From assembly GCF_001945395.1 (NCBI RefSeq), contig NZ_MSXV01000059.1:85141-149140 (forward strand): 64,000 nt of DNA, written 5' to 3'. Position numbers and translations under genes: made by a program. The stretch is from Pseudomonas sp. PA15(2017) (GTDB lineage Bacteria > Pseudomonadota > Gammaproteobacteria > Pseudomonadales > Pseudomonadaceae). Shown in pieces: positions 1 to 8,361 of this stretch. The notes under the pieces are model-generated. The model ran no database searches and had not been told where the DNA came from. It worked only from the letters and a program-made list of their open reading frames with translations. Each line of letters begins with the position of its first letter. The stretch's first letter is position 1.

Positions 1-1
1 C

Positions 2-364
2 GAGGACCTGAAGATGGCCAACCTGCTGGGCATCAACACCAACAACATCATCGCCCTGACCTTCGTCATCGGCGCTGCCCTGGCAGCCATCGCGGCGGTG
101 CTGCTGGGCATGCAATACGGGGTGATCAACCCGCACCTGGGCTTCCTGGCCGGCATCAAGGCGTTCACCGCCGCGGTACTCGGCGGCATCGGCAGCATTC
201 CAGGCGCCGTGCTCGGTGGCCTGGTACTCGGCGTGGCCGAAGCCTTCGGCGCCGACATCTTCGGCGACCAGTACAAGGACGTCGTGGCCTTCAGCCTGCT
301 GGTACTGGTGCTGCTGTTCCGCCCGACCGGCATCCTTGGCCGTCCGGAGGTTGAAAAGGTATGA
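2..364 (+). CDS. livH: Branched-chain amino acid ABC transporter permease LivH (C-terminal part)
   Basis: Only the last 120 or so codons are present; the frame is open at the left edge, so the true start lies outside. The protein is very hydrophobic and ends with the Gly/Ala-rich permease signature (TAAVLGGIGSIPGAVLGG) and a final helix before RPTGILGRPEVEKV, typical of LivH (BraD in Pseudomonas aeruginosa). It forms an inner-membrane channel for Leu/Ile/Val uptake with LivM. Its stop overlaps the livM start (ATGA), which indicates translational coupling in a livHMGF operon. The binding-protein gene is not visible. Confidence 0.95.
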   Translation, partial: EDLKMANLLGINTNNIIALTFVIGAALAAIAAVLLGMQYGVINPHLGFLAGIKAFTAAVLGGIGSIPGAVLGGLVLGVAEAFGADIFGDQYKDVVAFSLLVLVLLFRPTGILGRPEVEKV

Positions 365-1620
365 GCAAGAACCTCAAGACCGCCCTGTTCAGCAGCATCC
401 TGCTGCTGCTGATCTCCTACCCGATCCTGGGCCTCAAGCTCAGCGTCGTCGGCATCAGCCTGCAGGTGCAAGGCGCCAGTGCTAAGACCCTGTGGACCAT
501 CGGCATCGCCGCTGCACTGCTGTTCGTCTGGCACCTGGTGCTGCGTGACCGCCTGCTCGGCGGTGAAAAGCTCAAGGGCGCGCTGCCGAGCATTCCGGCG
601 AACCTCAAGGACACCCTGACCCTGCCCAGCGTGCAGCGCTGGATCATGCTCGCACTGTTCGTGGTGGCCCTGGCCTGGCCGTTCTTCGGCTCCCGCGCCG
701 CGGTGGACATCGCCACGCTGATCCTCATCTACGTGATGCTGGGCATCGGCCTGAACATCGTGGTCGGCCTCGCTGGTCTGCTCGACCTGGGTTATGTCGG
801 CTTCTACGCCGTGGGGGCCTACACCTACGCGCTGCTCGCCGAGTACGCCGGGTTCGGCTTCTGGACGGCATTGCCGATAGCGGGCCTGATGGCCGCCACC
901 TTCGGTTGCCTGCTGGGTTTCCCGGTACTCAGGCTACGGGGTGATTACCTGGCCATCGTGACCCTGGGCTTCGGTGAAATCATCCGCATCATGCTGCGCA
1001 ACCTCACCGACATCACCGGCGGCCCGAACGGCATCAGCTCGATTCCCAAGCCGGAACTGTTCGGCCTGTCCCTCGATCGTCGCGCGCCGGATGGCGGCCA
1101 GACCCTGCACGATTTCCTCGGCATCGCCTACAACTCCACCTACAAGGTGATCTTCCTCTACCTGATCGCCCTGCTGCTGGTATTGCTGGCCATCTTCGTG
1201 ATCAACCGCCTGATGCGCATGCCGATCGGCCGCGCCTGGGAAGCGCTGCGCGAAGACGAAATCGCCTGCCGCGCCCTAGGCCTGAACCCGACCACGGTCA
1301 AGCTCTCGGCCTTCACCATTGGCGCCAGCTTCGCCGGTTTCGCCGGCAGCTTCTTCGCCGCCCGCCAGGGCCTGGTGACGCCGGAATCGTTCACCTTCAT
1401 CGAGTCGGCGATGATCCTTGCCATCGTCGTGCTCGGCGGCATGGGCTCGCAACTCGGCATCATCTTCGCCGCCATCGTGATGACCCTGCTGCAGGAGATG
1501 CGCGACTTCAACGAGTACCGCATGCTGATATTCGGTCTGACCATGATCGTGATGATGATCTGGCGTCCGCAGGGCCTGATGCCCATGCAGCGCCCACACC
1601 TGGAGTTGAAACAACGATGA
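361..1620 (+). CDS. livM: Branched-chain amino acid ABC transporter permease LivM
   Basis: 419-residue inner-membrane permease, the LivH partner (BraE in P. aeruginosa). The first ~100 residues are the extra hydrophobic N-terminal region typical of proteobacterial LivM. The conserved core follows, including GIGLNIVVGLAGLLDLGYVG and, near residues 285-305, the cytoplasmic EAA-like loop (GRAWEALREDEIACRALGLN) that contacts the ATPases. The ATG at 361 overlaps the livH stop, and the gene's own stop overlaps the livG start. Length is normal and no disruption is seen. Confidence 0.96.
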   Translation: MSKNLKTALFSSILLLLISYPILGLKLSVVGISLQVQGASAKTLWTIGIAAALLFVWHLVLRDRLLGGEKLKGALPSIPANLKDTLTLPSVQRWIMLALFVVALAWPFFGSRAAVDIATLILIYVMLGIGLNIVVGLAGLLDLGYVGFYAVGAYTYALLAEYAGFGFWTALPIAGLMAATFGCLLGFPVLRLRGDYLAIVTLGFGEIIRIMLRNLTDITGGPNGISSIPKPELFGLSLDRRAPDGGQTLHDFLGIAYNSTYKVIFLYLIALLLVLLAIFVINRLMRMPIGRAWEALREDEIACRALGLNPTTVKLSAFTIGASFAGFAGSFFAARQGLVTPESFTFIESAMILAIVVLGGMGSQLGIIFAAIVMTLLQEMRDFNEYRMLIFGLTMIVMMIWRPQGLMPMQRPHLELKQR

Positions 1621-2384
1621 GCCGCCCGATTCTAGAAGTGAGCGGCCTGTCCATGCGTTTTGGCGGCCTGCTGGCCGTCAACGGGGTCAGCCTCTCGGTC
1701 AATGAAAAACAGGTAGTGTCGATGATCGGCCCGAACGGCGCCGGCAAGACCACCGTGTTCAACTGCCTGACCGGTTTCTACAAGCCGACCTCGGGCAGCA
1801 TCCACCTGGGTGGCGAGCAGATCGAAGGCCTGCCGGGCCACAAGATCGCCCGCAAGGGTGTGGTGCGCACGTTCCAGAACGTTCGCCTGTTCAAGGAAAT
1901 GACCGCGGTGGAAAACCTGCTGGTCGCCCAGCACCGCCACATCAACACCAACTTCCTGTCCGGGCTGTTCAAGACCCCGGCGTTTCGCCGCAGCGAACGC
2001 GAGGCCATGGATTACGCCGCGCATTGGCTGGAACAGGTCAACCTGACCGAATTCGCCAACCGCACTGCCGGCACTCTGGCCTACGGTCAGCAGCGCCGTC
2101 TGGAGATCGCCCGCTGCATGATGACCCGACCGAGCATCCTGATGCTCGACGAGCCGGCCGCCGGCCTCAACCCGCGGGAAACCGACGACCTGAAAGCGCT
2201 GATCGGCGTGCTGCGTGACGAGCACAACGTGACCGTGCTGCTGATCGAGCACGACATGAAGCTGGTCATGAGCATTTCCGACCATATCTTCGTGATCAAC
2301 CAGGGCACGCCCCTGGCCGACGGCACGCCACAGCAGATCCGCGACAATCCGGACGTGATCAAAGCCTACCTGGGGGAAACTTGA
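1617..2384 (+). CDS. livG: Branched-chain amino acid ABC transporter ATP-binding protein LivG
   Basis: 255-residue ATPase (BraF type). Walker A is GPNGAGKT at residues 38-45, the signature region reads LAYGQQRRLEIAR, and Walker B is ILMLDEPAAGLNP followed by the H-loop LLIEHDM. The GLNPRET segment after Walker B and the insertion around residues 105-135 are typical of LivG rather than LivF. It powers amino-acid import with LivF. It overlaps livM by 4 bp and its stop overlaps the livF ATG. Confidence 0.97.
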   Translation: MSRPILEVSGLSMRFGGLLAVNGVSLSVNEKQVVSMIGPNGAGKTTVFNCLTGFYKPTSGSIHLGGEQIEGLPGHKIARKGVVRTFQNVRLFKEMTAVENLLVAQHRHINTNFLSGLFKTPAFRRSEREAMDYAAHWLEQVNLTEFANRTAGTLAYGQQRRLEIARCMMTRPSILMLDEPAAGLNPRETDDLKALIGVLRDEHNVTVLLIEHDMKLVMSISDHIFVINQGTPLADGTPQQIRDNPDVIKAYLGET

Positions 2385-3085
2385 TGCTGTATTTCGACAA
2401 CGTTTCCACCTTCTACGGCAAGATCCAGGCGCTGCACGGCGTCAGCGTGGAGGTGCGCCAGGGTGAGATCGTCACCCTGATCGGCGCCAACGGCGCCGGC
2501 AAATCCACCCTGCTGATGACCCTGTGCGGCACACCCCAGGCCACCAGCGGCAGCATCCGCTACCAGGGTGAAGAGCTGGTCGGCATGGAAACCCCGCAGA
2601 TCATGCGCAAGAGCATCGCCGTGGTACCGGAAGGCCGCCGCGTGTTCGCCCGCCTGACCGTCGAGGAAAACCTCGCCATGGGCGGCTTCTTCGGCAACAA
2701 GGCGGATAATCAGGAGCAGCTGGACAAGGTGCTGCACCTGTTTCCGCGCCTGAAGGAGCGCCTGGTGCAGCGCGCCGGCACCATGTCCGGCGGCGAACAG
2801 CAAATGCTCGCCATCGGCCGGGCGCTGATGAGCAAGCCCAAGCTGCTGCTGCTCGACGAGCCGTCGCTGGGCCTGGCGCCGATCATCATCCAACAGATCT
2901 TCGACATCATCGAACAGCTGCGCAAGGACGGTGTGACGGTGTTTCTGGTCGAGCAGAACGCCAACCAGGCGCTCAAGCTCGCCGACCGTGGCTACGTGCT
3001 GGAGAACGGCCGGATCGTCATGCAGGGCAGTGGCCACGATCTGCTGAATGACCCGAAAGTACGCGATGCCTATCTAGGCGGCTAG
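2384..3085 (+). CDS. livF: Branched-chain amino acid ABC transporter ATP-binding protein LivF
   Basis: 233-residue ATPase (BraG type), last gene of the transporter operon. Walker A is GANGAGKST, the signature is MSGGEQQMLAIGRALM, and Walker B is LLLLDEPSLGLAP followed by VFLVEQNANQAL; the EQN in place of EHD is characteristic of LivF. A TTG lies directly before the ATG, but the ATG at 2384, overlapping the livG stop as TGATG, is the better start. A strong dyad lies 70 bp downstream and may end or stabilise the transcript. Confidence 0.97.
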   Translation: MLYFDNVSTFYGKIQALHGVSVEVRQGEIVTLIGANGAGKSTLLMTLCGTPQATSGSIRYQGEELVGMETPQIMRKSIAVVPEGRRVFARLTVEENLAMGGFFGNKADNQEQLDKVLHLFPRLKERLVQRAGTMSGGEQQMLAIGRALMSKPKLLLLDEPSLGLAPIIIQQIFDIIEQLRKDGVTVFLVEQNANQALKLADRGYVLENGRIVMQGSGHDLLNDPKVRDAYLGG

Positions 3086-3154
3086 AAACCGCCTCGGCTT
3101 GGCTTCCCGCGTCGCTCTACCTCGTGCAGTCGCAGGTTGCCAACGCTGCGTTGC

Positions 3155-3209
3155 AAGCAGGCTGAAAATACTCGTGTACAGTTCGTACACGGCACTTTTC
3201 AGCCTGCTT
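3155..3209. repeat. 55-nt interrupted palindrome downstream of livF
   Basis: Perfect 14-bp outer arms (AAGCAGGCTGAAAA at 3155-3168, TTTTCAGCCTGCTT at 3196-3209) enclose a 6-bp inner stem (GTGTAC at 3174-3179, GTACAC at 3185-3190) around a 5-nt loop. Symmetric 5-nt unpaired stretches separate the stems. It lies in the 261-bp gap between livF and a small membrane-peptide gene. It may act as a bidirectional terminator or be a dispersed Pseudomonas intergenic element; I recall similar sequences in other Pseudomonas genomes but cannot check. The rest of the gap shows nothing clear. Confidence 0.7.
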
Positions 3210-3346
3210 TCGCGGGGCCGCCATCGGTAGTACGCTGGCTGCCTCGCTAGGTTTTCGTACAGCCGTGCCAGCAGGGGATATTTACCCTGAACGTTGCCCG
3301 GCGCGCTCCAGTCCCAATACTGAACGGACTAAACAGGAGTCGCACC

Positions 3347-3433
3347 ATGCTGAAGTTTCTGGGCAGCACCATCGGTATCATCTTTCTGATCGGCCTGCTG
3401 GTCGTGATCGGCATCTTCTCACTGATCTTCTGA
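3347..3433 (+). CDS. 28-residue single-helix membrane peptide
   Basis: Short gene starting MLKFLGSTIGIIFLIG and ending GIFSLIF. Nearly the whole peptide is one hydrophobic helix with a single Lys at position 3 and no other charge. A good ribosome-binding site (AGGAGT at 3335-3340) sits 6 nt before the ATG. A clear rho-independent terminator begins 15 nt after the stop, so this looks like a complete monocistronic unit. It is far below usual gene-calling limits. Function unknown; the shape fits a small membrane regulator or a type I toxin-like peptide, but no antitoxin RNA was identified. Confidence 0.6.
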   Translation: MLKFLGSTIGIIFLIGLLVVIGIFSLIF

Positions 3434-3447
3434 TCACCCCCGCCTGC

Positions 3448-3474
3448 AAGCCGGGCGCCAAGCCCGGCTTTTTT
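3448..3474 (+). terminator. Rho-independent terminator after the 28-residue peptide gene
   Basis: A perfect 9-bp GC-rich stem (AAGCCGGGC, loop GCCAA, GCCCGGCTT) is followed by a run of six T. It starts 15 nt after the peptide's stop codon, so it terminates a plus-strand transcript there. Confidence 0.9.
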
Positions 3475-3540
3475 CATGCAGCGCGCATGAGCTCGCGCGC
3501 AACGGTACAATGGGCATCACTTCGCTGACGATGCTCTGCC

Positions 3541-4251
3541 ATGACCGCTCCCCTTCGCCTCTCCAAACGCCTGATCGAACTCACCGGCTGCTCGCGCCGC
3601 GAGGCTGAGCTGTACATCGAGGGCGGCTGGGTCACGGTTGACGGTGAGGTCGTTGACGAGCCGCAGCGCAAGGTCACCGATGAAATCGTCGCGCTGCTGC
3701 CCGATGCCGTTGCCGAACCCTTGATGCCGGTTACCGTGCTGCTGCACATCCCCAGCGGGCGCTTTCCCGAGCGCGCCGCCGAAGCGATCGGCCCGGATAG
3801 CCGCTGGCCGGACGACCGTGCCGAGCAACGTACCCTGAAGGGACACTTTGCCCGCCTGACGCCGTGCGCGCCTCTGCAGGCCGGTGCCGATGGCCTGCAC
3901 GTGCTGACCCAGGACTGGCGTACCGAGCGCAAGCTGCGCGAGGACCTGGCCAAGCTCGAACAGGAGTACGTGGTAGAGGTTAGCGGCGAGTTGTCGGAAC
4001 GCGACCTCAAGCGCCTCAACCATGGCCTGGTGTTCAACGGCACGCCCTTGGCGCCCTGCAAGGTCAGCTGGCAGAACGAAACCCGGCTGCGCTTCGCCCT
4101 GAAGAATCCGCTGCCTGGCCAACTGGTGTTCATGTGCAACAGCGTCGGCCTCAAGGTGCTGGGCCTCAAGCGCATCCGCATCGGCGGCGTGCCCATGGGC
4201 AAGGTTCCGGCGGGTCAATGGCGCTACCTGGGTGCCAAGGAACGCTTCTGA
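3541..4251 (+). CDS. Divergent RsuA/RluB-family pseudouridine synthase homologue, catalytic Asp not found
   Basis: 236 residues. Residues 5-45 form an S4 RNA-binding domain (RLSKRLIELTGCSRREAELY). The remainder aligns with RsuA/RluB/RluF-type rRNA pseudouridine synthases, including EQEYVVEV (Tyr143) and the C-terminal RIRIGGVPMGKVPAGQWRYL. The catalytic motif that normally reads GRLDxxTxGL is replaced by PLQAGADGL at 111-119, so the nucleophilic Asp appears to be Gln113. The later RQxRRM-like motif is also altered (GQLVFMC). It may therefore bind RNA without catalysis or use another residue. Family assignment is good; activity is doubtful. Confidence 0.8.
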   Translation: MTAPLRLSKRLIELTGCSRREAELYIEGGWVTVDGEVVDEPQRKVTDEIVALLPDAVAEPLMPVTVLLHIPSGRFPERAAEAIGPDSRWPDDRAEQRTLKGHFARLTPCAPLQAGADGLHVLTQDWRTERKLREDLAKLEQEYVVEVSGELSERDLKRLNHGLVFNGTPLAPCKVSWQNETRLRFALKNPLPGQLVFMCNSVGLKVLGLKRIRIGGVPMGKVPAGQWRYLGAKERF

Positions 4252-4311
4252 GCCACGCCCCCCCTTTCACAGGGTTGCGCCAAGCTGGCGCGCCCGTCAT
4301 CAGGAATACCC

Positions 4312-4773
4312 ATGATCAACAACGATGTACTGCGCAGCCTGCGCTACATGCTCGACATCAGCGACGAGCAACTGGCCGAGATCGTCGAACTCGGCGGCTA
4401 CGCGGTGAGCGAGGAGCAGATCGCCGCCGTACTGAAAAAGGACGACGAGCCAGGCTTCCAGCCGTGCAGCGATGAACTGCTGGCCCATGCTCTCGATGGC
4501 CTGGTGTACTTCAAGCGCGGCAAGGACGACAGCCGCCCGGCGCCCGCCCTGGAGTTGCCGGTGAGCAACAATCAGGTGCTGAAGAAGTTGCGCGTGGCCT
4601 TCGAACTCAAGGAAGACGACATCCACGCCATCATGCGCAGCGTCGATTTCGTGGTGTCGAAGCCGGAAATGAGCGCACTGTTCCGCAAGGCCGGCACCAG
4701 CAACTACCGCCCCTGCGGCGATCAGTTCCTGCGCAACTTCCTCAAGGGCCTGACCCAGCGCCTGCGCGGCTGA
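4312..4773 (+). CDS. yehS: YehS-like DUF1456 protein
   Basis: 153 residues with two tandem copies of the ~70-residue DUF1456 unit: MINNDVLRSLRYMLDISDEQ at the N-terminus and NNQVLKKLRVAFELKEDDIH from about residue 85. Each copy ends in a similar CSDELLAHALDGL / CGDQFLRNFLKGL segment. Length and motifs match E. coli YehS. The family is cytoplasmic and its role is unknown. It lies 60 bp after the pseudouridine-synthase homologue and 5 bp before trmO, so the three may be co-transcribed. Confidence 0.9.
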   Translation: MINNDVLRSLRYMLDISDEQLAEIVELGGYAVSEEQIAAVLKKDDEPGFQPCSDELLAHALDGLVYFKRGKDDSRPAPALELPVSNNQVLKKLRVAFELKEDDIHAIMRSVDFVVSKPEMSALFRKAGTSNYRPCGDQFLRNFLKGLTQRLRG

Positions 4774-4778
4774 GCAGC

Positions 4779-5471
4779 GTGAACCATCAGGTTTCGCCCA
4801 TCGGCTACGTGCGCTCCTGCTTCAAGGAGAAGTTCGCCATTCCCCGTCAGCCGCAACTGGCGCCTGCCGCACGTGGCGTGCTGGAACTGTGCCCGCCATT
4901 CGATAGCGGCGACGCCGTTCAGGGCCTGGAGCAGGTCAGCCATGTGTGGCTGCTGTTTCTGTTTCACCAGGCGCTGGAAGACAAACCACGCCTGAAGGTG
5001 CGCCCGCCGCGCCTGGGTGGCAACCGCGCCATCGGCGTGTTCGCCACCCGGGCGACTCATCGCCCCAACGGCATCGGTCAATCGGTGGTGAAGCTGGACA
5101 GGGTCGACAAGGATCGCCTGTGGCTGTCAGGCATCGACCTGCTCGATGGCACCCCGGTGCTCGACATCAAACCCTACGTGCCCTACGCCGACGGCGTGCC
5201 AGGCGCCCATAACCAGATCGCTGCCGATGCCCCGCCGCAGATCGCCGTGCATTGGCAGGACGACGCCCTGGCCAGCGCCCGACACCACGCACTGCGCCTG
5301 GGCGAGCCGCTGGTGGAGTTGATCGAGCAGTGCCTGGCCCAGGACCCGCGTCCGGCCTATCAGCAGCCCGTGCCGGAACGCTGCTACGGAGTACGGTTGT
5401 GGGATGTGGATGTGCGCTGGCATTACCCGCAGCCAGGCTGTATTCGCGTGCTGGATGTGCAGGCGGAGTAG
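4779..5471 (+). CDS. trmO: tRNA (N6-threonylcarbamoyladenosine37-N6)-methyltransferase TrmO
   Basis: 230 residues of the TsaA/YaeB (TrmO) family, which N6-methylates t6A37 in threonine tRNAs using S-adenosylmethionine. The signature RATHRPNGIG is at residues 91-100, preceded by HVWLLFLFHQ and followed by DGTPVLDIKPYVPYAD, all hallmark segments of the beta-barrel fold. The start is a GTG 5 nt after the yehS stop, giving the expected N-terminus (HQVSPIGYVRS). Length is normal. Confidence 0.93.
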   Translation: MNHQVSPIGYVRSCFKEKFAIPRQPQLAPAARGVLELCPPFDSGDAVQGLEQVSHVWLLFLFHQALEDKPRLKVRPPRLGGNRAIGVFATRATHRPNGIGQSVVKLDRVDKDRLWLSGIDLLDGTPVLDIKPYVPYADGVPGAHNQIAADAPPQIAVHWQDDALASARHHALRLGEPLVELIEQCLAQDPRPAYQQPVPERCYGVRLWDVDVRWHYPQPGCIRVLDVQAE

Positions 5472-5514
5472 CTCACCGAGCTTCTCGCACCTGGAATATC
5501 CGCACGACCGCCCC

Positions 5515-5576
5515 GGGTATCGCTTCGCTCAACCACGGGCTACCCCCGTAGCCTGGCGTTGAGCGAAGCGATACCC
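5515..5576. repeat. REP-like palindrome with 19-bp perfect arms
   Basis: GGGTATCGCTTCGCTCAAC (5515-5533) is the exact reverse complement of GTTGAGCGAAGCGATACCC (5558-5576). The 24-nt centre holds a smaller GGGCTAC/GTAGCC stem. It lies between the convergent trmO and grxD genes. The right arm plus its GTAGCC flank recurs almost exactly at 28190-28219, so this is a dispersed REP-family element. Confidence 0.85.
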
Positions 5577-5630
5577 AGGAAAATCCTGCAGACGACCGCG
5601 GCAACGGCCAGCGCCTCTTTTTTGCAAACG

Positions 5631-5663
5631 AAAAAAATCCGCAGCCATCACTGGCTGCGGATT
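5631..5663 (-). terminator. Rho-independent terminator of grxD
   Basis: A 12-bp perfect stem (5636-5647 with 5652-5663) encloses a TCAC loop. Read on the minus strand it is followed by a run of T (A5631-A5637 on the plus strand). It lies 17 bp beyond the grxD stop. Confidence 0.9.
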
Positions 5664-5679
5664 CTCGATCGTCAGTCGA

Positions 5680-6006
5680 TCAGGCGCCAGCTTTCTGCAC
5701 GGCGTCCTTGATCAGGGTCTGCAGCTCACCCTTTTCGTACATTTCCAGCAGGATGTCGCTGCCGCCGACCAGTTCGCCAGCTACCCACAGCTGCGGGAAG
5801 GTCGGCCAGTTGGCGTACTTGGGCAGGTTGGTGCGGATTTCCGGGTTCTGCAGGATGTCGACGTAGGCGAACTTCTCGCCGCAGCCCATCAGCGCCTGGG
5901 ACGCGCGAGCGGAGAAACCGCACTGCGGCGCATTCGGCGAGCCTTTCATGTACAGCAGAACGGTGTTGTTGGCGATCTGCTCTTTGATGGTTTCAATGAT
6001 ATCCAT
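5680..6006 (-). CDS. grxD: Monothiol glutaredoxin GrxD (Grx4 type)
   Basis: 108-residue monothiol glutaredoxin. The CGFS active site is at residues 29-32 after the KGSPNAPQ lead. WPTFPQLWVAGELVGGSDI contains the cis-Pro and glutathione-binding GG motif. Such proteins bind glutathione-coordinated [2Fe-2S] clusters and act in iron-sulfur delivery. The frame continues upstream, but the ATG at 6006 (MDIIETIKEQ) matches the family start and has an AGGTG ribosome-binding site. Monocistronic, with its own terminator. Confidence 0.95.
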   Translation of the reverse strand: MDIIETIKEQIANNTVLLYMKGSPNAPQCGFSARASQALMGCGEKFAYVDILQNPEIRTNLPKYANWPTFPQLWVAGELVGGSDILLEMYEKGELQTLIKDAVQKAGA

Positions 6007-6107
6007 TAGGCACCTCAGAACTGGACTATCCGACTCGTGGGTCGATACGGTGCGCGCATTGTAACCAAAAGCCGAGCGCAATGCTCAGCCATGCTGCACG
6101 CGCACTA

Positions 6108-8207
6108 TCAGGCCGCCACCACCTCCACGGGAACGCCATTGAGCGCGGCATTGCCGGACAGCGCATCGAGCAAACGCTCATCGGTCAGGTCGTTGGCGCT
6201 CGCCCCCGGCGTCGCCTGGGCGATGCTCATCTGCACACCCGGGCGGCCATGGCCCCAGCCATGTGGCAGGCTGACCACCCCGGGCATCATCTCGGCGCTG
6301 CCGAGTACCTCGACCTCCAGCGCACCGACCCGCGAACGCACACTGACCCGCTGGCCATCGCTGAGCCCGCGTCGCGCCAGATCCTCGGGGTTCATCAGCA
6401 ACTGATGGCGCGGCTTGCCTTTCACCAGCCGGTGATAGTTGTGCATCCAGGAATTGTTGCTGCGTACATGACGGCGGCCGATCAGCAACAGCTGGTCCTC
6501 GACCAATGCCGGCTGCGCCGCGAAACGCTGCAAGTCGTCCAGCAACAACGCCGGCGCGATCTGCACCTGATCCTTCAGACGCGCCGCCAGGTTGGGCTTG
6601 AGCGGGCCGATATCCAGGCCATGGGGATGATCCAGCAGCGTCTGCAGCGACAGGTTGAGCGGCGAGCTCTCGCCGTACGGTCCCATGCGCAGGCCGAAGT
6701 CGATCATCTGCGCTGGCGGCTGCGTCGGTTTGAGGGTCGCGCCGGTCTGTGCGGCAAAGGCCTGCGCCAGGCCGACGAAGATCTCCCAGTCATCCAGTGC
6801 GCCAGCGGGCTTGGGCAGTACGGCTTGGTTGAAGCGGGTGACGTTGCGCACCGCGAACAGGTTGAAAGTGGTGTCGTAGTGATCATGCTCCAGCGGTGCG
6901 GTAGATGGCAGGATCAGATCGGCGTGGCGCGTGGTTTCGTTGATGTACAGGTCCACGCTGAGCATGAACGCCAGCCCTTCGAGCCCGCGCTCCAGCTGGC
7001 GACCGTTGGGCGTGGACAGCACCGGGTTGCCCGCCACTGTGATCAGCGCCCGCACCTGGCCGTCACCGTCGGTGAGCATTTCCTCGGCCAAAGCGCTGAC
7101 CGGCAGCTCGCCGCCGTATTCCGGCAGGCCGGATACGCGGCTCTGCCAGCGGTCGAAGTGCCCGCCGGACGTTGCACCCACCAGATCCACCGCCGGTTCG
7201 GTGCACAGCGCCCCGCCCTCGCGATCCAAGTTGCCGGTCACCAGGTTGATCACCTGCACCAGCCATTGGCACAGGGTGCCGAATACCTGGGTCGAAACCC
7301 CCATGCGCCCGTAGCAAACAGCGCGCTCGGCCGCGGCAAAGTCACGGGCCAGTTGCCGGATCGTTCCTGCCGGCACGCCGCAGCGCGCGGCCATGCGATC
7401 AGCGTCGAACGGGGCAACCGCGCCGCGTAACTCATCCAGCCCGGCGATTGGCAAATGACTGGCCCGCCGGAGGTTTTCTTCGAACAGCGTGTTGAGCATG
7501 CCCAGCAACAAGGCGGCATCCTGCCCGGGGCGAATGAACAGATGCTGGTCGGCGATGGCTGCGGTTTCGGTATGCCGCGGATCGACCACCACCAGCTTGC
7601 CGCCACGAGCCTGGATGGCCTTGAGGCGCTTCTCCACATCCGGCACGGTCATCAGGCTGCCGTTGGACGCCAACGGGTTGCCGCCCAGGATCAGCATGAA
7701 ATCGGTCTGGTCGATGTCGGGGATGGGGATCAGAAAACCGTGGCCGTACATCAGGTGACAGGTCAGGTGATGGGGCAACTGATCGACCGACGTGGCGGAG
7801 TAGCGATTGCGCGTTTTCAGCAGGCCCAGAAAGTAGTTGCTGTGGGTCATCAGCCCGTAGTTGTGCACGCTGGGGTTGCCCTGGTAGACCGCCACGGCGT
7901 TCTGCCCGTGAGCAGCCTGCACGGCCGCCAGGCGATTGGCGGCGAACTCGAAAGCCTCCTGCCAGCTGATGGCTTCCCAGCGATCGCCGGTACGCCGCAT
8001 GGGCTGGCGCAGGCGATCCGGATCGTTCTGGATATCCTGCAGGGCCACGGCCTTCGGGCAGATATGGCCACGGCTGAACGGATCGTCGCGGTCGCCCTTG
8101 ATGGAACGCACCTGAGGCTGCCCATCGGCAACCTGCTCGACTTCCAGCGTCAGCCCACAAATGGCTTCGCACAGGTGGCAGGCACGGTGATGGAGGGTCG
8201 TGGTCAT
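6108..8207 (-). CDS. Molybdopterin-dependent oxidoreductase with N-terminal [4Fe-4S] domain
   Basis: 699 residues of the bis-MGD molybdoenzyme superfamily. The N-terminal cluster motif is C10-x2-C13-x3-C17-x32-C50. This is followed by the molybdopterin domains (GRMGVSTQVFGTLCQWL, TGNLDREGGALC, PTAPLEHDHYDTT-like segment) and a C-terminal molydopterin-dinucleotide-binding domain (NPEDLARRGLSDGQRVSVRS). No twin-arginine signal is seen, so it is probably cytoplasmic. The substrate cannot be read from sequence; neither formate-dehydrogenase Sec/Cys context nor partner subunits are present. It stands alone between grxD and argF. Confidence 0.85.
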   Translation of the reverse strand: MTTTLHHRACHLCEAICGLTLEVEQVADGQPQVRSIKGDRDDPFSRGHICPKAVALQDIQNDPDRLRQPMRRTGDRWEAISWQEAFEFAANRLAAVQAAHGQNAVAVYQGNPSVHNYGLMTHSNYFLGLLKTRNRYSATSVDQLPHHLTCHLMYGHGFLIPIPDIDQTDFMLILGGNPLASNGSLMTVPDVEKRLKAIQARGGKLVVVDPRHTETAAIADQHLFIRPGQDAALLLGMLNTLFEENLRRASHLPIAGLDELRGAVAPFDADRMAARCGVPAGTIRQLARDFAAAERAVCYGRMGVSTQVFGTLCQWLVQVINLVTGNLDREGGALCTEPAVDLVGATSGGHFDRWQSRVSGLPEYGGELPVSALAEEMLTDGDGQVRALITVAGNPVLSTPNGRQLERGLEGLAFMLSVDLYINETTRHADLILPSTAPLEHDHYDTTFNLFAVRNVTRFNQAVLPKPAGALDDWEIFVGLAQAFAAQTGATLKPTQPPAQMIDFGLRMGPYGESSPLNLSLQTLLDHPHGLDIGPLKPNLAARLKDQVQIAPALLLDDLQRFAAQPALVEDQLLLIGRRHVRSNNSWMHNYHRLVKGKPRHQLLMNPEDLARRGLSDGQRVSVRSRVGALEVEVLGSAEMMPGVVSLPHGWGHGRPGVQMSIAQATPGASANDLTDERLLDALSGNAALNGVPVEVVAA

Positions 8208-8361
8208 GGCCAGCCTCGCTTTATTGTTGAAGGCCCATGATGGGCGCCAACGCGGCGTCCTGCCAGCAGCTTCGATGCCGTGAATCGTGGGCCATCAGGG
8301 CCATCCATCAGGCCGGCGCAGAGGCAGGAAAGGCACGTCGGGTGTGGCAATCCGGGCAAAT

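Noticed and set aside
6081..7430. 449-codon plus-strand open frame opposite the molybdopterin oxidoreductase gene
   Set aside because: Antisense shadow; composition is Arg/Gln/His-rich and unlike any family I recognise.
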